Shown piece by piece: positions 23,367 through 29,651 of a stretch of DNA of 35,000 nt; position 1 is the stretch's first letter, and every line of letters begins with the position of its first letter. Where the stretch lies: positions 1-35,000 of the forward strand of contig JAFQHF010000043.1 in assembly GCA_017398105.1 (NCBI GenBank), read 5' to 3'. Below the pieces are notes generated by a model. It saw only the letters and a program-made list of their open reading frames with translations, was not told the DNA's origin and did no database searches. The stretch comes from Oscillospiraceae bacterium (lineage in GTDB: Bacteria > Bacillota_A > Clostridia > Oscillospirales > Oscillospiraceae). A program made the translations under genes and the position numbers.

Positions 23367-24143
23367 ATGGCAAAATTATTGGAAGTGTGCGTGGATTCCT
23401 ATGTATCCGCCATGGCTGCCATCCGTGGCGGTGCTGACCGGCTGGAGCTGTGCAGCGCTCTGGCAGTGGGCGGACTGACACCGTCCGCCGCTCTGCTGCG
23501 CCAGATCCGCCGGGTAAGTGATATTCCTGTCCGCTGCCTGATGCGTCCCCGGGGCGGCGATTTCCTGTATACCCGGGAAGAAATTCAGCAGATGGCCATG
23601 GAAATGTGTGTGCTTCGCTCAGAGGGCGCAGACGGCTTTGTCATCGGCTGTCTCAATCCAGATGGAGAACTTGACAGGGAAGCTATGAAGCCCCTTCTGG
23701 AAGCTGCACAGGGCGCAGGCCTGACGCTTCACCGCTGCATTGATGTTTCCTGCGATCCTCTGGAAACTTACAGGTCTGCTGCAGGGATCGGCATTGACAC
23801 GGTTCTGACCAGCGGCGCTGCCGGTAACTGTCTGGCAGGAAAGAAGATCATTGCGGCGCTCCTTGCGCTGCGGGAAAAGACAAACGGCCCGGAGGTTCTC
23901 ATTGGTGCCGGTGTAAATGCCCGGGTCATCCAGGTCTTCCGCAAAGAGCTGCCTCAGGCGCAGGCATTCCATATGAGCGGAAAAACGGAGATTGAAAGCC
24001 TTATGAGATTCCGCCGGGAGGGGGTTCCCATGGGCCTGCCCGGACTGGATGAATGGCATATTCAGGTGACAGATAAAACGCGGTTTCGGAAGCGAAGCTT
24101 GCTCTGTTTCCGGAAGCATGACATGTTTGCGGCAAAACAATAA
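23367..24143 (+). CDS. cutC: CutC-family protein
   Basis: TIM-barrel protein of the CutC family, historically linked to copper homeostasis; its true biochemical role is not settled. Family signatures: LEVCVDSYVSAMAAIRGGADR, LELCSALAVGGLTPS, CLMRPRGGDFLYT, VIGCLNPDG and LHRCIDV. 258 residues, close to the usual length, with an extended basic C-terminal tail (residues ~225-258) that looks poorly conserved. AGGAGGTG precedes the ATG. No other copper genes are nearby. Confidence 0.93.
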   Translation: MAKLLEVCVDSYVSAMAAIRGGADRLELCSALAVGGLTPSAALLRQIRRVSDIPVRCLMRPRGGDFLYTREEIQQMAMEMCVLRSEGADGFVIGCLNPDGELDREAMKPLLEAAQGAGLTLHRCIDVSCDPLETYRSAAGIGIDTVLTSGAAGNCLAGKKIIAALLALREKTNGPEVLIGAGVNARVIQVFRKELPQAQAFHMSGKTEIESLMRFRREGVPMGLPGLDEWHIQVTDKTRFRKRSLLCFRKHDMFAAKQ

Positions 24144-24145
24144 CA

Positions 24146-24182
24146 AAACCGGGGTGACTGCGTTTGACAGACACTCCGGTTT
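24146..24182 (+). terminator. Terminator-like hairpin after cutC
   Basis: AAACCGGGGTG (24146-24156) pairs with CACTCCGGTTT (24172-24182), 11 bp including one G-T pair, with a 15-nt loop. Only a weak T-tract follows (TTTCTG). Confidence 0.6.
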
Positions 24183-24260
24183 CTGTATGCGAAGAGGAAC
24201 CGATCGGACACCCAAAACGACCGAACAGACAAAAATCAACATTTCTCCTTCTGCATTTGC

Positions 24261-24290
24261 TATGATGTTCCTGCAGGCAAGCTGCAGGAA
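24261..24290 (+). promoter_or_regulatory. Extended -10 promoter and 9-bp inverted repeat before the ABC-LytTR operon
   Basis: TGC-TATGAT gives an extended -10 (TATGAT at 24261-24266) without a good -35. Directly after it TTCCTGCAG (24268-24276) and CTGCAGGAA (24282-24290) form a perfect inverted repeat spanning the likely transcript start and ending just before the GGAGG site. It could be an operator or a 5' hairpin. It is not the direct-repeat form expected for LytTR proteins. Confidence 0.5.
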
Positions 24291-24305
24291 TGGAGGACAA
24301 CACAA

Positions 24306-25034
24306 ATGCAGGCAATTCAAGCAATGGGGCTGGTCAAAAAATTCAAGAATCTGACTGCCGTAGACGGGCTGGATCTGGAAGTGCAGCAGGGAGAATTGTT
24401 TTCTCTGCTGGGCGTGAATGGAGCGGGAAAAACCACGGCGATCAAAATGCTCTCCTGCCTGACAAAACCGACCAGCGGTGATGCCCTTGTAGGCGGCTGC
24501 AGCATCACAGGGGAGCCGGAGCATGTAAAGCGGCTGATTGGCGTATCACCCCAGGAGACGGCTGTCGCACCAAACCTTTCCGTGAAGGAAAATCTGGAGC
24601 TGATTTGCGGTATTCATGGGTTTTCCAAAGAAAAGACCGGGACAAAGATCGCAGAGCTGGCCGCACAGCTGTCTCTGGACAGCGTCCTTCAAAGAAAAGC
24701 AGGCAGACTATCCGGCGGCTGGCAGCGCAGAGTCAGTATTGCCATGGCCCTGATCAGCGAACCGCAGATTCTGTTCCTGGACGAACCCACCCTTGGCCTG
24801 GATGTCATTGCAAGGCATGACCTCTGGGAAGTGATCCGTGCGCTGAAAGGCAGGATAACGATTATTATGACCACACACTACATGGAAGAAGCAGAGGCTC
24901 TTTCCGACCGCATCGGCATTATGAAAAATGGCCGCCTGCTTGCGGCAGGAACGGCAGAAGCGTTGAAAGAAAAAACCGGAGCCGATGATTTTGAAACCGC
25001 GTTTATTTCCATTGTGAAGGAGGGGGAAGCATGA
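24306..25034 (+). CDS. ABC transporter ATP-binding protein
   Basis: Powers an ABC-2-type exporter by ATP hydrolysis at the membrane. 242 residues with Walker A GVNGAGKT (36-43), the signature LSGGWQRR, Walker B LFLDEPTLGLD and the H-loop MTTHYMEEAE. The C-terminal tail is short, as in antibiotic/lipid exporter subunits. TGGAGGAC precedes the ATG, and the gene overlaps the permease by 4 nt. The LytTR-DUF3021 pair downstream suggests an autoregulated export or resistance cassette (inference). Confidence 0.95.
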   Translation: MQAIQAMGLVKKFKNLTAVDGLDLEVQQGELFSLLGVNGAGKTTAIKMLSCLTKPTSGDALVGGCSITGEPEHVKRLIGVSPQETAVAPNLSVKENLELICGIHGFSKEKTGTKIAELAAQLSLDSVLQRKAGRLSGGWQRRVSIAMALISEPQILFLDEPTLGLDVIARHDLWEVIRALKGRITIIMTTHYMEEAEALSDRIGIMKNGRLLAAGTAEALKEKTGADDFETAFISIVKEGEA

Positions 25035-25762
25035 GACTGTTCACATTTGCCAAAAGATGTACAAAAGAGATTTTGCGTGATCCTGTCAATGTTGGTTTCG
25101 GTCTGGGATTTCCTTTGGTGTTGCTGCTGCTTCTGAGCAGTCTGCAGGCCAATATTCCTGTGAACCTGTTTGAAATCAACACGCTGACTCCGGGTATTAC
25201 CGTATTCGGACTGTCTTTCGTGACCCTCTTTTCTGCAACGCTGGTTGCTAAAGACCGGGAAAGCGCCCTGCTGCAGAGACTGTATACAACGCCGCTTACG
25301 GGATTTGACTTTATCATGGGGTACATGCTTCCGATATTGCCGATCGCCCTGGGGCAGACCGTGATCTGCTATCTGTTTGCCATTGCTTTGGGATTGCATG
25401 TCAGCGCAAATATACTCTATGCCATCATGGGTATCATACCGATGGCTGTTTTCAACATTGCGCTGGGACTTTTGTGCGGCAGCGTTTTTGGGGTGAAACA
25501 GGTTGGTGGTATTTGCGGTGCCTTGCTTACCAATCTTTCTGCATGGCTTTCCGGAGTGTGGTTTGATTTGAAGCTTGTGGGAGGACTTTTTGAAAAGATC
25601 GCCAATGCGCTGCCTTTTGTTCACGCGGCAGAGATGGAAAAAGCGCTGTTCAGCGGAGATTTTGCAGCTGCAAAGGCCCACTTTTTTTCGGTCTTGCTGT
25701 ACAGTATGGCAATAACGGCGGCTGCTGTGTTCTGCTTTCTCAGACAGATGAAAAAACAGTGA
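25031..25762 (+). CDS. ABC-2 type transporter permease
   Basis: Membrane half of the exporter, 243 residues with about six membrane segments, starting near LGFPLVLLLLL. ABC-2 features include an external region after the first helix and the phrase AKDRESALLQRLYTTPL, typical of this permease family. ATGA overlap couples it to the ATPase gene, with GGAGGGGG just upstream. Substrate unknown; related cassettes export peptides, lipids or drugs. Confidence 0.9.
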   Translation: MRLFTFAKRCTKEILRDPVNVGFGLGFPLVLLLLLSSLQANIPVNLFEINTLTPGITVFGLSFVTLFSATLVAKDRESALLQRLYTTPLTGFDFIMGYMLPILPIALGQTVICYLFAIALGLHVSANILYAIMGIIPMAVFNIALGLLCGSVFGVKQVGGICGALLTNLSAWLSGVWFDLKLVGGLFEKIANALPFVHAAEMEKALFSGDFAAAKAHFFSVLLYSMAITAAAVFCFLRQMKKQ

Positions 25763-25774
25763 GGATTTGAGACG

Positions 25775-26218
25775 ATGAAATACAAACTCATTATTGACAA
25801 AAATGCAGAGGAAGAAATTATAGCGGTCGTCCATGCACCGTCCTCTCTGACGCAGCAGATTGAGAATCTTGTCTGCAGCTTTTCGGGTATGGACTGCATT
25901 CTGGGATACCGGGATGATGAAATTCGGAAGCTGGCATTTTCTGAAATCGAGTGTATCACCATTGTCAGCAGAAAGGTGATAGCCATTGATCTGGAAGGCA
26001 GGCGGTATTCTGTCAAGGACCGGCTTCGTGATTTGGAGGAGGTTCTGCCCTCTTATTTTATTCGTATTAACAAATCTGCCCTTGCCAATGAACATAGCAT
26101 TCTTCACTTCGATGCAGCGTTCAGCGGTGGGGTGGATGCGGTATTTCGGTGCGGTTATCGGGAATACGTTTCCCGGCGTTGTTTTGCGGAAATCAGAAGG
26201 AGGTATGAAGGAAAATGA
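25775..26218 (+). CDS. LytTR-domain DNA-binding regulator
   Basis: Transcription factor of 147 residues with a C-terminal LytTR domain (about 45-145): RKLAFSEIECITIVSRKVIAI, then YSVKDRLRDLEEVLPSYFIRINKSALAN. The N-terminal ~40 residues are not a receiver domain, so it is a stand-alone LytTR protein as usually found beside DUF3021. It overlaps the DUF3021 gene by 4 nt. It probably controls this operon. Confidence 0.9.
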   Translation: MKYKLIIDKNAEEEIIAVVHAPSSLTQQIENLVCSFSGMDCILGYRDDEIRKLAFSEIECITIVSRKVIAIDLEGRRYSVKDRLRDLEEVLPSYFIRINKSALANEHSILHFDAAFSGGVDAVFRCGYREYVSRRCFAEIRRRYEGK

Positions 26219-26688
26219 AAAAGACAGTTTTGGAATTTCTTCGCCGGGGATTTGCGGCCTGTGGTTTCGGGCCGATTGTATTGGTGGTTGTTTATCTGAT
26301 TTTACAGGAGCAGGCTGATGTGCGGTTCCTGACAGTCCATGAAGTCTGTCTGGGGATCGTTTCTTTGTCAGCCCTTGCGTTCATTGCGGGCGGTATGAAT
26401 GTGGTTTACCAGATTGAGCGGCTCCCCCTGATGGCAGCGATTTTGATCCATGGCGGGGTTTTGTATATCGGCTATCTGATCACATATCTGCTGAATGGCT
26501 GGCTGAAACAGGGAATCATGCCCATTTTGGTTTTTTCCGGTGTTTTTGTATTTGGTTATTTGGGAATCTGGGTGGTGATTTATTCCATAACCAAAAAGAA
26601 CACAGAAAGACTGAATGAAAAATTGAAGCAAAAACAGAAACATACAGAAGTGATATCTGCTGAAAAGAATGCAGAATGGCAGCAGTGA
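26215..26688 (+). CDS. DUF3021 membrane protein
   Basis: 157 residues with four predicted membrane segments (about 15-33, 42-64, 72-95 and 102-124) and a charged, glutamine-rich tail. Layout and motifs (MKKTVLEFLRRGFAACGFGP at the start) match DUF3021 proteins, which nearly always follow LytTR regulators and are thought to be their membrane partners, possibly inhibitors. AAGGAGG precedes the ATG. Last gene of the ABC-LytTR operon. Confidence 0.88.
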   Translation: MKKTVLEFLRRGFAACGFGPIVLVVVYLILQEQADVRFLTVHEVCLGIVSLSALAFIAGGMNVVYQIERLPLMAAILIHGGVLYIGYLITYLLNGWLKQGIMPILVFSGVFVFGYLGIWVVIYSITKKNTERLNEKLKQKQKHTEVISAEKNAEWQQ

Positions 26689-26730
26689 TATTTTTGAGCA
26701 GACAGGGCAGGGGAGAGCACCGCCATGAAA

Positions 26731-26765
26731 AACCAGGAGCCGCCACAGATGGGATGCTCCTGGTT
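26731..26765 (+). terminator. Hairpin ending the ABC-LytTR-DUF3021 operon
   Basis: AACCAGGAGC (26731-26740) pairs perfectly with GCTCCTGGTT (26756-26765) over a 15-nt loop, followed by a pyrimidine-rich TCTGCTTATTCTGTTTTG. Confidence 0.7.
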
Positions 26766-26770
26766 TCTGC

Positions 26771-26902
26771 TTATTCTGTTTTGATGTCGTCGATGGTAAT
26801 ATCGATCGTGTCCCAGTCAGCCGGACTGCTGCCGATATCAGCCAAAAATTCCCGGTTGCTGACGCATAGCGATCTCGCTTTTTTGCCGAGACCGTAGGCT
26901 CA
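26771..26902 (-). pseudogene. C-terminal remnant of an unknown acidic protein
   Basis: On the minus strand a frame open from about 26902 to a TAA at 26773-26771 encodes about 43 residues: a basic part GLGKKARSLCVSNREFLADI then an acidic end DWDTIDITIDDIKTE. It has no start codon or ribosome site and a stop just upstream. Composition and the run of D/I residues look like a real protein end, not chance. I do not recognise the family; a relic of a mobile-element gene is plausible given the surroundings. Confidence 0.45.
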
Positions 26903-26954
26903 GAAGTGCTTTTTTGAAGTGCAGAAAATCATTCTCCGAATTTTTAGATAAACA

Positions 26955-26997
26955 AAAATCGGAAATTCATAGATTTTAACTACGAATTTCCGATTTT
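26955..26997. repeat. 14-bp perfect inverted repeat in the AT-rich patch
   Basis: AAAATCGGAAATTC (26955-26968) and GAATTTCCGATTTT (26984-26997) with a 15-nt loop. It could work as a bidirectional terminator or be an end or remnant of a small mobile element. Confidence 0.6.
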
Positions 26998-27047
26998 GGC
27001 AAATGACTGTAATTAGGATACAAAATTAGGAATGGAGATTTTGCGGT

Positions 27048-27086
27048 GAACCCCCTTGGGGATAAAGGGGGTTCGTTTTCTTTTTT
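27048..27086 (+). terminator. Terminator-like hairpin with long T-tract
   Basis: GAACCCCCTT (27048-27057) pairs perfectly with AAGGGGGTTC (27065-27074), followed by GTTTTCTTTTTT. As a + strand terminator it has no gene of its own immediately upstream. The unit AGGGGGTTC recurs at 27108-27116, next to the endonuclease stop. Confidence 0.7.
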
Positions 27087-27118
27087 AGGGGGGTGCACTT
27101 ATGATTTAGGGGGTTCAG

Positions 27119-27784
27119 CTATACTAAATCACTTTTTCCTAAATTGCACTCTGAACATAGTGTCTGTAGATTCTCAATAATTGTTTCGCCGCCTTTTGAC
27201 CATGGCTTAATATGGTCAATATGTAAGGTAACATCTGGATTCTTGGCAGGAGAAGCACCGCAAATACAACATTTGAAATTATCCCTCTGGAGGACAAGAA
27301 AACGTGTCCTCAAATTTATTGACCGTGATGTTTTATGTCCGTTCTCTATATGATAGCAACTAGATGATTCAAGGCTTGATGGATTATCAGCTGTACCATT
27401 AACATAGTTGACAAAGGCAACTAATGCATTTCGCCAACCACCAAAACGTTTTTCATATGTTCCAATGGAATACTTTGATAAATCGCGCATTTGAGCATAT
27501 GAAGGTTGTTTGCCAAGCCGTATCCATACATTTTCGATTTCCTCGAAAAGCTCTTCATCAGCTATTCCAATTTTAGACCTTGACGGAGCTAAACCTGCTA
27601 AGGTTAGACAAGTAAACCACGAACCAAATCTTCGAGTTAATGTTGTGGCATGAAAATGACCATATTCATTATAATCATCTATTGTGACGGTATTTTGGTT
27701 GATAATACCTGCTACGTTTTGTAAATCTTCGATTAGATCATTATCAGAAATATGGCGATGATAATCATTTAATACAAACTCCAA
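27119..27784 (-). CDS. HNH endonuclease with homing-endonuclease-associated repeats
   Basis: Probable DNA endonuclease, 221 residues. The C terminus is an HNH/zinc fold: C172xxC175 in FKCCICGASP, the catalytic stretch HIDHIKPWSKGGE (188-200), and C210xxC213-N in TLCSECN. Two N-terminal repeats fit the homing-endonuclease-associated repeat pattern: YGHFHATTLTRRFGSWFTCL and the later YSIGTYEKRFGGWRNALVAF. Start is TTG at 27784, supported by AGGTGG 5 nt upstream; no ATG fits. Codon and base use are visibly more AT-rich than neighbours, suggesting transfer. It is alone, with no methylase or intron recognised, so it may be a free-standing mobile endonuclease or a defence nuclease. Confidence 0.85.
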   Translation of the reverse strand: MEFVLNDYHRHISDNDLIEDLQNVAGIINQNTVTIDDYNEYGHFHATTLTRRFGSWFTCLTLAGLAPSRSKIGIADEELFEEIENVWIRLGKQPSYAQMRDLSKYSIGTYEKRFGGWRNALVAFVNYVNGTADNPSSLESSSCYHIENGHKTSRSINLRTRFLVLQRDNFKCCICGASPAKNPDVTLHIDHIKPWSKGGETIIENLQTLCSECNLGKSDLV

Positions 27785-27804
27785 TTATACCACCTCTTTA
27801 GCTT

Positions 27805-27833
27805 ACTATATCATATGCTTTTCCATAATTCAA
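27805..27833 (-). promoter_or_regulatory. Promoter of the HNH endonuclease gene
   Basis: Read on the minus strand: TTGAAT (27833-27828), 17-nt spacer, TATAGT (27810-27805). Confidence 0.6.
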
Positions 27834-27892
27834 TGTACAAAGTATTTCGCAATATCAATGATCAGAAAAAACGTAAATCACTATTACACACA

Positions 27893-27968
27893 AATACCAC
27901 GATAACCTATAAATGCCACGATAGCCCATAAATGCCACGATTACCCACGAATGCCACGATAGCAATTT
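27893..27968. repeat. 19-bp tandem repeat, four copies
   Basis: Copies start at 27893, 27912, 27931 and 27950. The core AATGCCACGAT is exact in the last three and differs by one base in the first; the second half of the unit is close to AGCCCATA. The array is non-coding (19 is not a multiple of 3 and no good ORF covers it) and lies between the endonuclease promoter and the tRNA terminators. No CRISPR-like repeat-spacer pattern is present. Confidence 0.85.
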
Positions 27969-27971
27969 AAC

Positions 27972-28010
27972 AAAAAAACCGCCAGCAGGGGAGTACACCC
28001 TTGCTGACGG
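27972..28010 (-). terminator. Second terminator of the tRNA transcription unit
   Basis: On the minus strand a 13-bp stem with one mismatch (27998-28010 with 27979-27991) is followed by seven T residues (27978-27972). Confidence 0.75.
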
Positions 28011-28033
28011 AAAAAGTCTAAAAATATAACAAA

Positions 28034-28079
28034 AAAGAACCATTATTAAGACACTTGCGTATCCTAATAATAGTTCTTT
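28034..28079 (-). terminator. First terminator, directly after tRNA-Trp
   Basis: AAAGAAC and ATTATTA (28034-28048) pair with TAATAAT and GTTCTTT (28065-28079), 15 bp with one G-T pair on the minus strand, beginning 2 nt after the tRNA CCA end. Confidence 0.75.
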
Positions 28080-28081
28080 CT

Positions 28082-28157
<76 letters not shown>

Positions 28158-28188
28158 ATATATCATTAAGGCGAAGGCCTGTAATTGC

Positions 28189-28265
28189 TGGTGGGCCTTC
28201 AGGGATTCGAACCCGGGACTATCCGGTTATGAGCCGGAGGCTCTAACCAACTGAGCTAAAGGCCC
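28189..28265 (-). tRNA. tRNA with CAT anticodon (Met elongator, or Ile2)
   Basis: 77 nt on the minus strand. Acceptor GGGCCTT pairs with AAGGCCC, the anticodon arm is TCCGG-CTCATAA-CCGGA, the T-arm GGTTCGAATCC is standard, and CCA is encoded. The CAT anticodon means Met elongator, or Ile2 if C34 is converted to lysidine; sequence alone does not decide. It is first in the unit. Confidence 0.93.
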
Positions 28266-28300
28266 ATAGATAACGGGTGCTTCTCATCACCACGAGGCGT

Positions 28301-28329
28301 ATTATAGCACCGTTTCCCAATTCTGTCAA
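28301..28329 (-). promoter_or_regulatory. Perfect consensus SigA promoter for the tRNA unit
   Basis: Read on the minus strand: TTGACA (28329-28324), exactly 17 nt, TATAAT (28306-28301). Expected start near 28294, about 30 nt before the first tRNA. Confidence 0.92.
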
Positions 28330-28368
28330 GCAATTTTATTAAGAATTTATTATCTTTTTCAGCACGAT

Positions 28369-28398
28369 TTGACGGGACAGTTTTTTCTGTGCTATACT
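28369..28398 (+). promoter_or_regulatory. Promoter of the small membrane protein gene
   Basis: TTGACG (28369-28374), 18-nt spacer, TATACT (28393-28398), divergent from the tRNA promoter. Confidence 0.7.
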
Positions 28399-28426
28399 GA
28401 GGGTGATGGATGGGGGGATATTATTT

Positions 28427-29230
28427 ATGCTGAAGAAACGAAATTTCTGGATCAGTCTGGGATTCGCGATTGCACTTTGCGCAGTGCTGTATCCGTATCA
28501 CCATGACATGTACATAGCGGATTTGTTCACGGCCATTTGCGCACTGCTGAATTTGGGAACGGCAGTGGTATTGTCGGTACTGCTGTATCTGGCGCTGGAA
28601 AAGCGGTTTCCGGAGGAGGAAATAGGGATTTATGTCCTTTATCTTCTTCTGTTCGGCGGGGGACATGCTCTGTTCGCCATGATGAGCTGGGGCTCCTGGG
28701 TGTTTCTGGGACTGTCGATTGCGGCACTGGGATGCCTGTGGTATTCCTGGCGCAAGGCGCATCCAAGACCGAAAAATTCAAAAAGGAAATGGTACTGCCT
28801 CCTGGTGGCGCTGATCCTGGTCGGTATTGCGGCTTGCTGGAACAGCCCGGTCCTGCGCGTAAAGCTGTTTCTGACGGTTCACGGGGATACCTTGCAGCAG
28901 CGGATCGAATCCCTTCCTGACCTGAAGGAAGGGGAGGAGTATCGGATCTTCGAAGGGATGCCCGGAAATATGGGGTTTTCCCGCATGTGGATTCGGCAGG
29001 ACGGACAGAACACCATTGTAGAATTTCTGATCATGGCCCGGGGATTGGTGCCGAGCAGCACTTACAGCGGCTGTTACTATTCCCTGCGTGATCTTCCGGC
29101 AGCGTATGAGCCTGGGACAGAACTGGTACAGAACGGCCCGGAGGAATGGTCATGGCAGGCAGATGGGGACAATCATGGCATTACCCGGAAGCTGAGCGAT
29201 GGCTGGTATTATTTCGAGGCATCATTCTGA
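28427..29230 (+). CDS. Membrane protein of unknown function
   Basis: 267 residues, not recognised. The first ~110 residues hold about four membrane segments (near 8-25, 33-56, 64-80 and 82-102), a fifth lies at about 116-134, and the rest is an external or cytoplasmic domain rich in Gly, Trp and Tyr without cysteine motifs. In-frame GTG and ATG codons at 28403 and 28406 fall at or before the likely transcript start (about 28405), so the ATG at 28427, 9 nt after a G-rich GGGGGG site, is preferred. The 3' end overlaps the convergent small gene by 9 bp. Confidence 0.65.
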   Translation: MLKKRNFWISLGFAIALCAVLYPYHHDMYIADLFTAICALLNLGTAVVLSVLLYLALEKRFPEEEIGIYVLYLLLFGGGHALFAMMSWGSWVFLGLSIAALGCLWYSWRKAHPRPKNSKRKWYCLLVALILVGIAACWNSPVLRVKLFLTVHGDTLQQRIESLPDLKEGEEYRIFEGMPGNMGFSRMWIRQDGQNTIVEFLIMARGLVPSSTYSGCYYSLRDLPAAYEPGTELVQNGPEEWSWQADGDNHGITRKLSDGWYYFEASF

Positions 29231-29587
29231 GCCTGCCGGAACCTGAATTCTGTCGGGCTGCGTCCAGATAAGACTTCCGCCTAAGTAAATCCGGGAGATC
29301 AGGGAGATATCCAGCGTGGTTTGATAGGTACCATCGGAAAAAAGGGAGGAAACCAGTACCTTCCGTGCAGAGATGTACAGGGTATCTCCAACCTGACGGT
29401 ACTTCCAGCCGCGCAGTGCGATGGCGGAGGCAGGGGTTGAAACGTACAACTTCAGCTGATTGTCCTGTGTTTCTGTATGACAGCCCAGCAAAGAACCGTC
29501 AATGGGTTCGCCGATCAGATACAGTTTGCAGGCAGCTCCGGCACAGAGCACCAGCAGAAGCAAAAGAATCGCGGCAATTTTCTTCAT
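29222..29587 (-). CDS. Small secreted or anchored protein of unknown function
   Basis: 121 residues, not recognised. It begins MKKIAAILLLLLVLCAGAAC, a signal peptide or signal anchor; the Cys residues do not form a clean lipobox. The remainder is a small beta-rich domain (KLYVSTPASAIALRGWKYRQ, GDTLYISARKVLVSS) that probably sits outside the cell. An upstream in-frame ATG exists at 29635, but GGAG before 29587 and the signal peptide mark the start. It lies downstream of the LtaS-like gene on the same strand, with a hairpin between. Confidence 0.65.
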   Translation of the reverse strand: MKKIAAILLLLLVLCAGAACKLYLIGEPIDGSLLGCHTETQDNQLKLYVSTPASAIALRGWKYRQVGDTLYISARKVLVSSLFSDGTYQTTLDISLISRIYLGGSLIWTQPDRIQVPAGSE

Positions 29588-29621
29588 GCAGATGTCTCCT
29601 CGTTTTGCGGTAATTGTATTT

Positions 29622-29648
29622 AAGGGCGGGAACAATACTCCCGCCCTT
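29622..29648. terminator. Perfect 10-bp hairpin after the LtaS-like gene
   Basis: AAGGGCGGGA (29622-29631) pairs with TCCCGCCCTT (29639-29648). No strong T-tract on either side, so it may attenuate rather than stop transcription into the small downstream gene. Confidence 0.6.
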
Positions 29649-29651
29649 GGT

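Noticed and set aside
26704..26713. Attachment-site duplicate of the tRNA-Trp 3' end (GGCAGGGG shared with 28083-28090)
   Set aside because: Only 8 bp match, and the copy lies before the ABC operon hairpin, so chance is the simpler explanation.
27893..27968. CRISPR array
   Set aside because: The unit is a contiguous 19-bp tandem repeat without spacers, and no cas gene is present.
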